64,000 bases of DNA from Chitinophagaceae bacterium (GTDB lineage Bacteria; Bacteroidota; Bacteroidia; Chitinophagales; Chitinophagaceae), in the NCBI GenBank assembly GCA_004028795.1, contig SAIW01000009.1, forward strand, positions 124,001 through 188,000, given 5' to 3'. The translations under genes and the position numbers were made by a program. This document shows positions 41,467 to 51,303 of the stretch, piece after piece. Under the pieces are notes generated by a model. That model did no database searches and had not been told where the DNA came from. It was given only the letters and a program-made list of their open reading frames with translations. Each line of letters begins with the position of its first letter. Within the stretch, counting starts at the first letter, position 1.

Positions 41467-44400
41467 TTACCCCGCCAAACCAACACTAACTTCCACATCG
41501 GGATTATTTAATAAATATTCAGCCATGTCTTCATTCATGCTAAAGCCTCTGTCGTTATTAAATAAACTCACCACTAAATTTTCAGTAGGTTCAACAATGT
41601 TAAAACGTAAGGAAGATTTACCCGGATTGCTTTTAATATTCTTATCAAAAAAAGTTACCATTTCCTCATTTACAGAAGCTACATGCATGCTTATCTCAAT
41701 ACTCCTGGTTAGTGTTTGTTTGGCTGTTTCTAATAAGTTGATAGAAGTAATTTTAAACTCATATTTATCAGGCTCACCTTCTTTTTTCCAACCTGTTTTA
41801 AAGAAACCTGTTATTAATAAATTCTTTCCTTTATCTAAGTAATTGGTAAACTTCATGTAATCATCACTCCATAAAGCCAGCTCTGTTTTGCCATTAAAAT
41901 CTTCAATGGTTAAGATGCCGAAATTTCTTCCTGTTTTAGTTACCCGATGTTGTGCATCTATCACCAAACCCGCAATGCGTAAGGTTTTACTGAGATTTGC
42001 CTGAGCTAATGTGCTGCTTTCCTTAATTTCATTAAAATCATTCAGTGGAACAATGTTGTAATATTTCAACTCAAATTTAAAATGGTCTAACGGATGCCCG
42101 CTCATAAACATACCCGTTACTTCTTTTTCATATTCCAACTTTTCAGTTAATGTCCAGGGTTCTCTGTTAGGAATTTTAGGTACAGGAATTTCCATAGCAT
42201 CCGATAAACTTCCGAACAAAGTATTACTGCTGCCGGCTACAGAATTTTTAGTTTGTGCATAACCGATAATTTTTTCCAACCCTGTTGTTTTATCTCCGTC
42301 AGGTATATGAAAATATTGAGCCCTGTGAAATTGTGTAAAACAATCGAAGGCACCGCTGTAAGCTAAACTTTCCATCGACTTTTTATTTACGCTACGCTGA
42401 TTGATGCGTTTCGCAAAATCGAAAATATCTGTATAGATTCCGTTCTTCTTTCTTTCATCAATAATATTTTCAATAGCATTTTCGCCCACACCTTTTAAGC
42501 CACCCATGCCAAAACGAATTTCACCTTTTGTGTTGGGCGAAAAGCCTTTGATACTTTCATTAATATCCGGGCCTAACACTTTTATACCCATTCGTTTACA
42601 CTCTTCCATGAAGAAAGTAATCTTGTCAATACTGCCTGCATGGTTTAATACGGCACTCATGTATTCACTGGGATAATGGGCTTTTAAATAAACTGTTTGA
42701 TAAGCTACCAATGCATAGCAGGTGGAATGCGATTTATTAAAAGCATATTGTGCAAATGCTTCCCAGTCTGTCCACACTTTTTCTAATTTATCAGCAGGAT
42801 GGCCTTTGGCAGTAGCCCCTTTAATGAATTTTTCTTTCATTTTATCCAACACTGCTTTTTGCTTTTTACCCATTGCTTTACGCAAAACATCAGCATCACC
42901 TTTGGTAAAGCCACCTAAACTTTGACTTAACAACATTACCTGTTCCTGATACACCGTAATACCATAAGTTTCTGCTAAGTATTCTTCCATTTCAGGAATA
43001 TCATATACAATTTTTTCTCTGCCGTGTTTACGTGCAATAAAGTTGGGAATGTATGCAATCGGGCCCGGACGGTACAAGGCGTTCATGGCAATTAAATCTG
43101 CAAATTGGTCGGGCTTTAATTCACGCAAATATTTCTGCATGCCCACACTTTCAAACTGAAAGGTACCGTTGGTTTCACCACGTTGATATAATTGATAGGT
43201 TTTTTCATCATCCAAAGGAATATTATCCAAATCAATTTCAATATTGTGATTGTGTTTAATGAGTTCCAATGCTGTTTTAAGAATAGATAAGGTTTTCAAT
43301 CCCAAAAAGTCCATCTTAATTACACCGGCTTCTTCTATGGTACTTCCTTCAATTTGTGTAACCCACAAATCAGAATCTTTGGCTGTTGCAACAGGAATTA
43401 ATTCAGTTAAATCTTTTGGTGCAATGATAATACCTGCAGCATGAATACCTGTGTTGCGAACACTTCCTTCCAAACGTTCAGCTTCATGCAAAACTTTATA
43501 ACGCAAATCATTTGCATTGCCGTTATAAATTTCACGTAAGCGTTTAGCGTTTTCAATATCTTCAGGCGTATAGCCTTTTTCTTCTAAACTTTTCTCGCCT
43601 TCTTTTGCTGTTAATGGTGCATGTAAAATTTTTTCTAATTCAGTACCAGGTTTATCACTTACCAATTTGGCTAAAGCATTGCTTTCAGGTAATGGTAAAT
43701 CCATTACACGGGCAACATCTTTAATACTGCTTTTGGCAGCCATGGTACCGTAAGTAATAATTTGTGCAACCTGAGCCTTACCATATTTCTGCACTACATA
43801 ATCAATTACTTTTTGTCTGCCTTCATCATCAAAATCCGTGTCAATATCGGGCATTGACTTTCTATCAGGATTTAAGAAACGCTCAAAAAGCAAATTATAT
43901 TTAATCGGGTCGATATTCGTAATACCAATACAGTAAGCCACGACAGAGCCTGCAGCAGAGCCACGCCCCGGGCCAACAAATACACCCATATCTCTGCCTG
44001 CTTTAATAAAATCACTTACTATTAAAAAGTAACCTGCAAAGCCCATTGTTTTAATGGTGAATAATTCAAAGTCTATTCTTTCCTGTGTACTGCTTTCAAT
44101 TTCGCCATAACGTTGTTTAGCACCTTTGTAAGTAATATGTTTCAGATATTCCCATTGGTTAAGGTTATCATCGGCATGAATTTTAAATGATTGCGGAATA
44201 GGGAATGCAGGCAATAAAATATCTTTCTTCAAATTCAATACTTCCACCTTATCTACAATGGCATTGGTGTTATCAATACTTTCAGGAATATCGATGAAGA
44301 GTTGTTTCATCTCTTCAGTTGTTTTAAAATAGAATTGGTCGTTAGGGAATTTGAAGCGTCCTTTTTTAGAAGTGGTTTCATCATTTGTAAAATCATCTAA

Positions 44401-45153
44401 ACCCGGCGTAGCTTGCTTTTCACCTGTATTGATGCAGAGTAAAATATCATGGGCATTATAATCATCTTTATCTGTATAATGGCTATCATTACTTGCAATA
44501 ACGGGAACGTTATGTTTCTTGGCAAACTTCAGCAACACTTCATTTACTTCAATCTGCTCTTTTAAATTATGGCGTTGAATTTCTACATAATAATCATCAC
44601 CGAATAAATCTAACCACCACTTAAACTCTTTTTCAGCAGCTGCTTCATTTTCATGTAAAATGGTTTGCGGAACATAAGCACCCAAACAGCAGGTTGTTGC
44701 AATTAAGCCTTCATGGTATTTTTCAATCAACTCTTTATCAACTCTCGGATATTTACTGTACATGCCTTCAATAAAACCTAATGAAGTCAACTTAACTAAA
44801 TTCTGATAACCAATTTTATTTTTTGCCAATAAAACCTGATGATAGCGATTATCTTTTTCACCTTTAGTAAAAACCTTTGCGTGTCTATCTTTCACCACAT
44901 AAAACTCACAACCAACTATCGGTTTTATGGCGGGTTCCAGTATATCTTTTCCGTTAGCATCTGTTCCAACAACTTTTGTATTTTTCCAGGCCTGAGCCAC
45001 AAATTCAAAAGCACCAAACATGTTGCCATGGTCGGTTATAGCCAATGCCGGCATATTATCCTTTGCTGCTTTTTTGTATAGACTATCTATAGAAGCAGCA
45101 CCGTCTAATAACGAATATTGTGTATGAACGTGTAAGTGTGAAAATCGGCACAT
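41467..45153 (-). CDS. dnaE: DNA polymerase III subunit alpha
   Basis: 1228 residues from MCRFSHLHVHTQYSLLDG. An ATG two codons upstream is also possible. PHP domain at the N-terminus (H-L-H-V-H, N-D-S-H near 222-225), polymerase palm with G-P-G-R-G-S-A-A-G near 400-408 and the catalytic P-D-I-D-T-D-F-D near 438-445, fingers (R-N-T-G-I-H-A-A-G), helix-hairpin-helix and an OB domain near 1040-1130 (L-R-I-A-G-L-V-I). Chromosomal replicase, standard bacterial DnaE type. Divergent from the NlpC/P60 lipoprotein gene. Confidence 0.95.
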   Translation of the reverse strand: MCRFSHLHVHTQYSLLDGAASIDSLYKKAAKDNMPALAITDHGNMFGAFEFVAQAWKNTKVVGTDANGKDILEPAIKPIVGCEFYVVKDRHAKVFTKGEKDNRYHQVLLAKNKIGYQNLVKLTSLGFIEGMYSKYPRVDKELIEKYHEGLIATTCCLGAYVPQTILHENEAAAEKEFKWWLDLFGDDYYVEIQRHNLKEQIEVNEVLLKFAKKHNVPVIASNDSHYTDKDDYNAHDILLCINTGEKQATPGLDDFTNDETTSKKGRFKFPNDQFYFKTTEEMKQLFIDIPESIDNTNAIVDKVEVLNLKKDILLPAFPIPQSFKIHADDNLNQWEYLKHITYKGAKQRYGEIESSTQERIDFELFTIKTMGFAGYFLIVSDFIKAGRDMGVFVGPGRGSAAGSVVAYCIGITNIDPIKYNLLFERFLNPDRKSMPDIDTDFDDEGRQKVIDYVVQKYGKAQVAQIITYGTMAAKSSIKDVARVMDLPLPESNALAKLVSDKPGTELEKILHAPLTAKEGEKSLEEKGYTPEDIENAKRLREIYNGNANDLRYKVLHEAERLEGSVRNTGIHAAGIIIAPKDLTELIPVATAKDSDLWVTQIEGSTIEEAGVIKMDFLGLKTLSILKTALELIKHNHNIEIDLDNIPLDDEKTYQLYQRGETNGTFQFESVGMQKYLRELKPDQFADLIAMNALYRPGPIAYIPNFIARKHGREKIVYDIPEMEEYLAETYGITVYQEQVMLLSQSLGGFTKGDADVLRKAMGKKQKAVLDKMKEKFIKGATAKGHPADKLEKVWTDWEAFAQYAFNKSHSTCYALVAYQTVYLKAHYPSEYMSAVLNHAGSIDKITFFMEECKRMGIKVLGPDINESIKGFSPNTKGEIRFGMGGLKGVGENAIENIIDERKKNGIYTDIFDFAKRINQRSVNKKSMESLAYSGAFDCFTQFHRAQYFHIPDGDKTTGLEKIIGYAQTKNSVAGSSNTLFGSLSDAMEIPVPKIPNREPWTLTEKLEYEKEVTGMFMSGHPLDHFKFELKYYNIVPLNDFNEIKESSTLAQANLSKTLRIAGLVIDAQHRVTKTGRNFGILTIEDFNGKTELALWSDDYMKFTNYLDKGKNLLITGFFKTGWKKEGEPDKYEFKITSINLLETAKQTLTRSIEISMHVASVNEEMVTFFDKNIKSNPGKSSLRFNIVEPTENLVVSLFNNDRGFSMNEDMAEYLLNNPDVEVSVGLAG

Positions 45154-45326
45154 GAACAATTTCTGATTTTAATTTCTGATTTCTGATTTGCCAAATTCAA
45201 ATATCGTTTTTGTGAAGCGTTTGTAAAACTTTCAATTATCCACAATAGAAATTCTTTTTAAGCGTTGTGAAGAAATTGTGCAGGTTTTCTGCTGAATGAC
45301 ATTACAGGCTTATTTTGCAGACTTCT

Positions 45327-46019
45327 ATGAAATTATACTACTATACTTTTTCTATTCTGATATTGTTTGCTTTTGCAAGCTGTAAAACTACACATACAGC
45401 CGCCGGCAAAACAAAAACAACAGCTAAAACTCCCGTTAAAAAAGTAAATGGGAAGCCCAATTTTATTGATGGGATAGAAGTTACTCCTGGAACAATAGTT
45501 ACATCCAAACACAATACCGGTAGTGCAAAAAATAAAGTTGAAGTAAGCAAAACGAACCCAGATGCAGAGGTTAAAAATTGGAATATTGAAAAGGCTAATT
45601 GGTTGCAGTTAAAATACGCAATAATGTTAGATGCAACTGTTGAACGATTAACCAATGTGGCTTTATTGCAAAAAATGGAAGAATGGTGGGGAACGAAATA
45701 TTGTTTGGGTGGCAATACTAAAAACTGTATTGATTGCTCCGGTTTTACTGCTTTAATGATGCAGAGTGTGTATAATATTTCTTTACCCAGAACTGCACAG
45801 GAGCAATACGACCAAAGTGAAAGAATTGATAATGATGAATTGAAAGAAGGCGATTTGGTTTTTTTTGGAAGCAGCAGCAGGCGTATAACGCATGTAGGTA
45901 TTTATGTAACCAACAATAAATTTTTTAATGCGTCAACAAGCAGTGGGGTTATTATTAATGATTTAAATGAACCTTACTGGAAACAAAGGTTTGTAGGTGG
46001 TGGGAGAGTAGTTAAATGA
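45327..46019 (+). CDS. NlpC/P60 family lipoprotein (cell-wall endopeptidase)
   Basis: 230 residues from the ATG at 45327; a TTG four codons upstream is rejected. Lipoprotein signal with lipobox F-A-S-C (Cys18), a Lys/Thr-rich linker (20-70), then a C40 peptidase domain: N-C-I-D-C-S-G-F-T near 135-143 (catalytic Cys), L-P-R-T-A-x-E-Q near 156-163, G-D-L-V-F-F near 177-182 and T-H-V-G-I-Y near 191-196 (catalytic His). Similar to Spr/MepS enzymes that cut peptidoglycan peptide cross-links. Likely anchored in the periplasm. Confidence 0.87.
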   Translation: MKLYYYTFSILILFAFASCKTTHTAAGKTKTTAKTPVKKVNGKPNFIDGIEVTPGTIVTSKHNTGSAKNKVEVSKTNPDAEVKNWNIEKANWLQLKYAIMLDATVERLTNVALLQKMEEWWGTKYCLGGNTKNCIDCSGFTALMMQSVYNISLPRTAQEQYDQSERIDNDELKEGDLVFFGSSSRRITHVGIYVTNNKFFNASTSSGVIINDLNEPYWKQRFVGGGRVVK

Positions 46020-46100
46020 TAGTCAGAAGAAGGGGGGCAAGAGTTAAAAGACAAAAGATAGATATTATATTTCGCTTCTTAATTTCCTACTTTCCATTTT

Positions 46101-47594
46101 CTATTTTCTACTTCCAAACCTCTTCTTCAAATTATCTAATAACTGTGCAGCATCGGGAGTAAGTTGTAAATAAAATGTACCCGCAATTATTAAGGCAGAG
46201 AATACAAATGATCTTGCAAAAATTCCCAACCAGCCGTTTACATTAGTCAACAAATAATAACTGCTATAGTATGCAGCCAATGCCAGCACTATGGCATATA
46301 AAGTTTTAACAGTAAAAGGCTGCATGTTAAATTCCCTTCTTAAAAATTCATATCGTACAAAATTGTAAAGCGTTACTGCAGTTAAATCGGCAAATGCGGA
46401 GCCGATAATACCATAATGTTTAATTAAATACCAGGTAAGCGGTAAACGAAAAGCCAACAGAAATAAACCACTTAAAAAATCGAAACGCCAGCGGGTTGAA
46501 GTATTGATTACAAAACTGTTTAAGCCAGTACCTGCATCAATAATTCTGGCAAGTGATAAAACCAACAATGTACTCATTCCGGCATCAAAATCTTTCTGTA
46601 TGCTTACCAATTGCATACCCTGTTTTATGTTGAGCCAAAGATTACCGAATATGAATAAGGAAAGTATCAGCAGATTAATGCATGAACGTTGGTAGATACG
46701 AAATACTTCTGCCATATTTTTATCTTTCCATGCTCTTGATAAAACACCCGCTGCTACCGGTTGAATACTTCTTTGCGGCACCTGAATTAAGTTAGCCCCG
46801 TATTGTGCAAATGCAAAAACACCTACTGCTGTTAAACCATTGAAGCCTGCAATTACAATGCTGTCAATAGTTGCAGCTATTGACATAATTACCGTACCAC
46901 TAAAAATAAGCGATTGCATGGCAAACATTTTCTTCTTAAACTTTTTAGTTACCCTGCTTACCGTAAAGCTTAGTGGTAATTTTTTAACCCATTTCAGGTA
47001 AATGAAAAGAAATACAAAAATGAAAAGGTATAAAAAAGCAAAGCCGTAAATAAATGTATTAAAGTTGATGAGTTTGAAATAGTATAACAGAATAAAAACG
47101 GTTGTAATAAGCCTTAATAAGGTTTCTTTTAAAAAATTAGAAATTACTGCTTCATTTACTGCCCAGCTAAAGCCTTCTAAAACAGAAAACAATAACATGC
47201 CCAATGCAAACGGAAAAACCCAGTAATAATAATCAACCAATAGTTTTGAGTTGGCAGAAAATTTTCTTGCAATTAATGGCTCAAAATAAATACCGCATAC
47301 CAGCACAATAATAAAACCGATGAATGCAGTTACCATTGCCCAGGTAAGCAAATCAATTTTATGATGTTCCAGATTGTCTTTGTAATAAGGATAGAATTTA
47401 TATACTACAGGTATTACACCTAAGCCTGCAAAAGCAAACATGTTTTGTGCAAGGTCAAAAAATACTTTAGTTAACCCGAATTGATCGGGCGTAAAACAAC
47501 CTGTTCTTGAATAGAAATAAGTATTAACTGCTCCTATTAAAAAACCCAGATAAACCAAAACACTTGATATGATTGACTTCTTGCGTATGCTCAT
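46101..47594 (-). CDS. polysaccharide/lipid flippase (MOP superfamily, Wzx-like)
   Basis: About 497 residues from MSIRKKSIISSV; ATG three codons upstream at 47603 is the alternative. About fourteen hydrophobic helices. The N-terminal Y-L-G-F-L-I-G-A-V-N-T-Y-F near 15-27 and a central G-V-F-A-F-A-Q-Y-G-A-N-L near 255-266 are typical of O-antigen or teichoic-acid-type exporters of the MOP superfamily. It would flip a lipid-linked glycan across the inner membrane. It starts about 11 bp after the M1 peptidase stop on the same strand. No glycosyltransferases are adjacent. Confidence 0.8.
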   Translation of the reverse strand: MSIRKKSIISSVLVYLGFLIGAVNTYFYSRTGCFTPDQFGLTKVFFDLAQNMFAFAGLGVIPVVYKFYPYYKDNLEHHKIDLLTWAMVTAFIGFIIVLVCGIYFEPLIARKFSANSKLLVDYYYWVFPFALGMLLFSVLEGFSWAVNEAVISNFLKETLLRLITTVFILLYYFKLINFNTFIYGFAFLYLFIFVFLFIYLKWVKKLPLSFTVSRVTKKFKKKMFAMQSLIFSGTVIMSIAATIDSIVIAGFNGLTAVGVFAFAQYGANLIQVPQRSIQPVAAGVLSRAWKDKNMAEVFRIYQRSCINLLILSLFIFGNLWLNIKQGMQLVSIQKDFDAGMSTLLVLSLARIIDAGTGLNSFVINTSTRWRFDFLSGLFLLAFRLPLTWYLIKHYGIIGSAFADLTAVTLYNFVRYEFLRREFNMQPFTVKTLYAIVLALAAYYSSYYLLTNVNGWLGIFARSFVFSALIIAGTFYLQLTPDAAQLLDNLKKRFGSRK

Positions 47595-47605
47595 ACAAAG
47601 CAATG

Positions 47606-49492
47606 TTACGGTTTAGCTTCTAATTGTTTGGTTTTAATGTAAAACATTCGCTCAATATTAGCTTTGGTAAACCATTGTAATTCCTCAGCGTTCAGTTGAA
47701 TGGTTTGCCATTTTTCTGAAGGAATGATTTTTTTATGTGTTGAAGTAATAACAACCGGTAAATTAAATCCTTCCACACAACTACTGTATTTTATGGTAAG
47801 AGTTGATGCAATACTGTCTTTATAAAACTCCAATGTTGGTATTTGTACCGTTCTTAAATATTGGTCGAATATTTTGGAGAAATTATAACTTGATTCCTGA
47901 TTGATATAAGCCTCTATTTCTTGCGTGGTAACGGTTTTATGATAAAAGGTTTTGTTTAAACCGATTAATATTTGCCTGAATTTTTCGTCGTTATCTATAG
48001 CATGGCGAATGCTGTGCAACATAGCACCGCTCTTTGGGTACATATCACCACTTCCTTCTTTATTTACACCATATGGGCCTATAATCGGAATATCATTTCT
48101 GATGCTTCTTCTGCTACCGACATTATAATCTGTACCGGCTTCTTTACCATAATAATATTCGGTGAACAATGTTTCGCTGTAGTTGGTAAAGCCTTCATGT
48201 ACCCACATATCTGCCAAATCTTTACTGGTAATGCTGTTGGCAAACCATTCATGACCGCTTTCATGTACAATAATAAAATCCCATTTATTGCCCCAGCCAG
48301 TTCCGCTTAAATCTCTGCCCAGATAACCGTTTTGATATTTATTGCCATAAGCTACTGCACTCTGATGTTCCATACCTAAATGAGGTGCTTCTACCAACTT
48401 ATAACCGTCTTCATAAAAAGGATAAGGGCCAAACCAATACTCAAATGCACGCAACATTAATTTGGCTTGTTTAAACTGTTCTTTGGCTTTTTCTACATTA
48501 TAATCCAATACCCAATAGCTTAAATCTAATTTACCTTTTAAACCCATTAAAGTATCTGTAAAATTTACATACTTACCTATGTATGGAATGATATTATAAT
48601 TGTTGATTGGATTTTTTACTTCCCATCTGTAAATACCCAAGGGCTGATGATTTATTGTATCTTCCTTTGTTGGTTTTTTTGAAACGTAATCGGCAGATGC
48701 AAATACAATATCATCCGGAAGTAAATAATCTTTAAGATGAGTTTGTTTTATTAATCTTCCATTACCAACAGCCATTAAACTATCAGGAACAATAATAGTT
48801 AATGATGCTCCATTATCTGGCTCATCACTTTGATGGTCTTTACAAGGATACCATGCACTGGCTCCTAAGCCTTGTACAGCAACACTTATCCATGGTCTGC
48901 CTTTGTCATCTTTTTTCCAAATCCAACCACCATCCCAAGGTGGGCGGATTGCTTCGCGGGGTTTACCGTGGTAGTAGATTGTTATTGAGTCTTTTGTTGC
49001 ACCGGGGTTTTTAACTACATGATTTCCGGTCATATTAATTATAGCAACATTATCTGTTCTGGTAAAATTCAATTTGGAGGTAGTAGTTCCTTCAAGCCTC
49101 ATTTTATTGTGTGAGCCAACAATCATAAAATCATCCGTAATAATGGAATCAATTATTAATGGTTGTTGCAAATCTATTTGCATGTGAACAGCATCTTTTC
49201 CAAGTATTATTTTAGCGGCCTTTATCTTATCTTTTTCTTTATTCTTGATATCAAAAACCATTTTTGAAGAATAAACAATTTTTACATTTCCTTCAATCTC
49301 TTTTGTTTCAAAGTTGGGTTTAACGGTTATATCGTATCTCAATACATCCCACCATGTTCTGTTTTCGTTGAGTGTACCGCGTAAAGTATCGGCGTGTGTA
49401 AATTGATTTTTATTTACACCTAATTGTGCAGTTGCTTTAATGCTGCATAGTATTACAGAAAGTAAAAGTGTGCGACGCAACAGAAGTATCAT
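47606..49492 (-). CDS. M1 family metallopeptidase
   Basis: 628 residues. Signal peptide 1-22 (cut at T-A-Q). N-terminal beta-sandwich (50-260), then gluzincin domain with H-E-S-G-H-E-W near 409-415 (zinc ligands and catalytic Glu) and the third ligand Glu in W-V-H-E-G-F-T-N-Y near 430-438. L-G-M-E-H-Q-S-A-V-A-Y near 376-386 replaces the G-x-M-E-N motif of aminopeptidase N. Secreted aminopeptidase for peptide use. The start codon and first signal residues (M-I-L-L-L-R-R-T-L) lie in a dispersed repeat (49466-49505). Confidence 0.88.
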   Translation of the reverse strand: MILLLRRTLLLSVILCSIKATAQLGVNKNQFTHADTLRGTLNENRTWWDVLRYDITVKPNFETKEIEGNVKIVYSSKMVFDIKNKEKDKIKAAKIILGKDAVHMQIDLQQPLIIDSIITDDFMIVGSHNKMRLEGTTTSKLNFTRTDNVAIINMTGNHVVKNPGATKDSITIYYHGKPREAIRPPWDGGWIWKKDDKGRPWISVAVQGLGASAWYPCKDHQSDEPDNGASLTIIVPDSLMAVGNGRLIKQTHLKDYLLPDDIVFASADYVSKKPTKEDTINHQPLGIYRWEVKNPINNYNIIPYIGKYVNFTDTLMGLKGKLDLSYWVLDYNVEKAKEQFKQAKLMLRAFEYWFGPYPFYEDGYKLVEAPHLGMEHQSAVAYGNKYQNGYLGRDLSGTGWGNKWDFIIVHESGHEWFANSITSKDLADMWVHEGFTNYSETLFTEYYYGKEAGTDYNVGSRRSIRNDIPIIGPYGVNKEGSGDMYPKSGAMLHSIRHAIDNDEKFRQILIGLNKTFYHKTVTTQEIEAYINQESSYNFSKIFDQYLRTVQIPTLEFYKDSIASTLTIKYSSCVEGFNLPVVITSTHKKIIPSEKWQTIQLNAEELQWFTKANIERMFYIKTKQLEAKP

Positions 49493-49505
49493 AGTAGTAA
49501 TGTAG
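49466..49505. repeat. GTACAAGTGTGCGACGCAAC-family repeat, copy E, overlapping a start codon
   Basis: AAAAGTGTGCGACGCAACAG followed by AAGTATCATAGTAGTAATGT. The core matches the other copies, and the ATAGTAGTAAT flank matches the inverse of the ATTACTACTAT flank of copy C. The ATG of the M1 peptidase (49492-49490) is inside it. Confidence 0.7.
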
Positions 49506-49561
49506 TTGGTTACAAAAGAATAAAATTTTCTTTACTGACTAAAAGTAAGATATTCGGCGAG

Positions 49562-51205
49562 ATGAAAAAGAAAGTCAATGGTCAATGGTCTATAGTCCAT
49601 GGTCTATGGACAATGGTCTGTGGACTATTGCTTTTTTACTCCTGTAACAACAAACAAAAAAACAAGCAACAGATTTTTTATTATAATGAAAGTACAGGGT
49701 TGGCTACACTTGACCCTGCATTTGCCAAGAACCAACAGGTCATGTGGACTGCACATCAATTGTATAACACATTGGTGGAAGTAGATACGAACCTGAATAT
49801 TGTACCATCATTAGCGAAAAGTTGGGAGGTGAGTGCAGATAGATTGGTTTATACTTTTCATTTGCGTGATAGTATTTTTTTTCATGATGATGCTGTTTTT
49901 GAAAAAGGTAAAGGCAGAAAATTAATTGCTAACGATATTATTTTTTCTTTTAAAAGAATTATTGATAAACAAACAGCCAGCAGTGGGGCATGGATTTTTA
50001 ATAATCGTGTTGATAGTGTGCAACCCTTTACAGCATTGAACGACAGCACTTTTCAATTAAAATTGATTCGTCCGTTTAATCCGATATTAGGTATTTTATC
50101 AATGCAGTATTGCAGCATTGTAGCACACGAAGCAGTTGAGCAATACGGGAAAGATTTCAGAAGGCACCCTTGCGGTACAGGCCCGTTTCAATTTGTTGCA
50201 TGGGAAGAAGGACAAGCTTTAATTCTGCATAAAAACAATCATTATTGGGAGCATGATGAACAGGGAAAACAACTGCCTTATTTAGATGCAATAAAAGTTT
50301 CATTTTTTGATAATAAGGCAACAGAATTTTTACAGTTCAGGCAAGGTAAATTGAGTTTTATAAATGATATTGACGGTTCTTTTAAAGATGAAGTATTAAC
50401 CAAAAAAGGAGAATTGCGGGATGCATGGAAAGATAAAATTGTGTTGAATAAACATGCTTATTTAAACATTGAATACTTGGGAATTTTAGTGGATGAACAG
50501 AATGAGTTGGTAAAAGAAAGCCCGTTACAATTGAAAGCTGTAAGGCAAGCCATTAACTATTGCATTAACCGGGAACAGTTAATGATGTATATGCGAAACA
50601 GTATAGGAACGCCTGCCAATGCGGGTTTTGTGCCGGGTGGCTTACCCAGCAGAAATGCAGCATTGGTTAAAGGATATGAATACAATCCGCAAAAGGCAAA
50701 GGCTTTATTAAAAAGTATTGATTATAAAAAACTCAACACACCTATAAAATTATTAACAATTGCAAACTATGCAGATATAGCCAGTTTTGTTGCGAAGCAA
50801 TGTGAAGAAGTTGGCTTGAATGTGCAGGTTGAAGTAGTACAAAAAAGTTTGTTATTGGAACAAACAGCAAAATCGCAGGCATTATTCTTCAGAGGAAGCT
50901 GGATTGCAGATTACCCCGATGCAGAAAACTATATGAGCGTATTTTACAGTAAAAACCCGGCACCGCCGAATTATACACGTTATAAAAATCCTCAATTCGA
51001 TTTGTTATATGAAAAAGCTTTGCAGGAAACAAACGATTCTGTTCGTTATACTTTATACAGGCAAATGGATCAACTAGTAATTAATGATGCACCTGTAGTA
51101 CCTATTTTTTATGATGAAGCTATTCACTTTGTAAATAAAAATGTAATTGACTTAAAGCCGAATGGATTGAATTTATTGGAGTTGAGGCGAGTGAAAGTAA
51201 AATAG
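49562..51205 (+). CDS. peptide-type ABC transporter substrate-binding lipoprotein
   Basis: 547 residues, SBP_bac_5 family. Lipoprotein signal ends L-L-F-Y-S-C (Cys about 28). L-D-P-A-F-A-K-N near 54-61, S-W-E-V-S-A-D near 87-93, Y-T-F-H-L-R-D near 97-103 and F-H-D-D-A-V near 107-112 are the family's opening motifs. D-Y-P-D-A-E-N-Y near 455-462 lies in the C-terminal lobe. Binds peptides or other ligands for an ABC importer; no permease or ATPase gene is adjacent. The first 20 residues (V-N-G-Q-W-S-I-V-H-G-L-W-T-M) come from a repeat (49573-49625). Confidence 0.85.
   Translation: MKKKVNGQWSIVHGLWTMVCGLLLFYSCNNKQKNKQQIFYYNESTGLATLDPAFAKNQQVMWTAHQLYNTLVEVDTNLNIVPSLAKSWEVSADRLVYTFHLRDSIFFHDDAVFEKGKGRKLIANDIIFSFKRIIDKQTASSGAWIFNNRVDSVQPFTALNDSTFQLKLIRPFNPILGILSMQYCSIVAHEAVEQYGKDFRRHPCGTGPFQFVAWEEGQALILHKNNHYWEHDEQGKQLPYLDAIKVSFFDNKATEFLQFRQGKLSFINDIDGSFKDEVLTKKGELRDAWKDKIVLNKHAYLNIEYLGILVDEQNELVKESPLQLKAVRQAINYCINREQLMMYMRNSIGTPANAGFVPGGLPSRNAALVKGYEYNPQKAKALLKSIDYKKLNTPIKLLTIANYADIASFVAKQCEEVGLNVQVEVVQKSLLLEQTAKSQALFFRGSWIADYPDAENYMSVFYSKNPAPPNYTRYKNPQFDLLYEKALQETNDSVRYTLYRQMDQLVINDAPVVPIFYDEAIHFVNKNVIDLKPNGLNLLELRRVKVK
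49573..49625. repeat. GTCAATGGTC/GTCCATGGTC repeat encoding a signal-peptide start
   Basis: Tandem variants of (G)TCAATGG/TCTATGG with an internal hairpin GTCCAT-GGTCT-ATGGAC (595-600 with 606-611). It encodes the odd Trp-rich n-region of the binding protein. Confidence 0.6.
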
Positions 51206-51303
51206 TTGTTAGCCTAAAAGTCCGCAAGTCTGTAAGCCGGAAAGAATAACTAAATCTTTCTATTAGCTTATTCGACTTTCGAACTAACAGACTTTCAAAT
51301 CAA

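Noticed and set aside
45236-45244. TTATCCACA, a perfect DnaA box upstream of the NlpC/P60 gene
   Set aside because: Only one clear box was seen, with no cluster, no dnaA/dnaN neighbours and no AT-rich unwinding array, so an origin is not supported.
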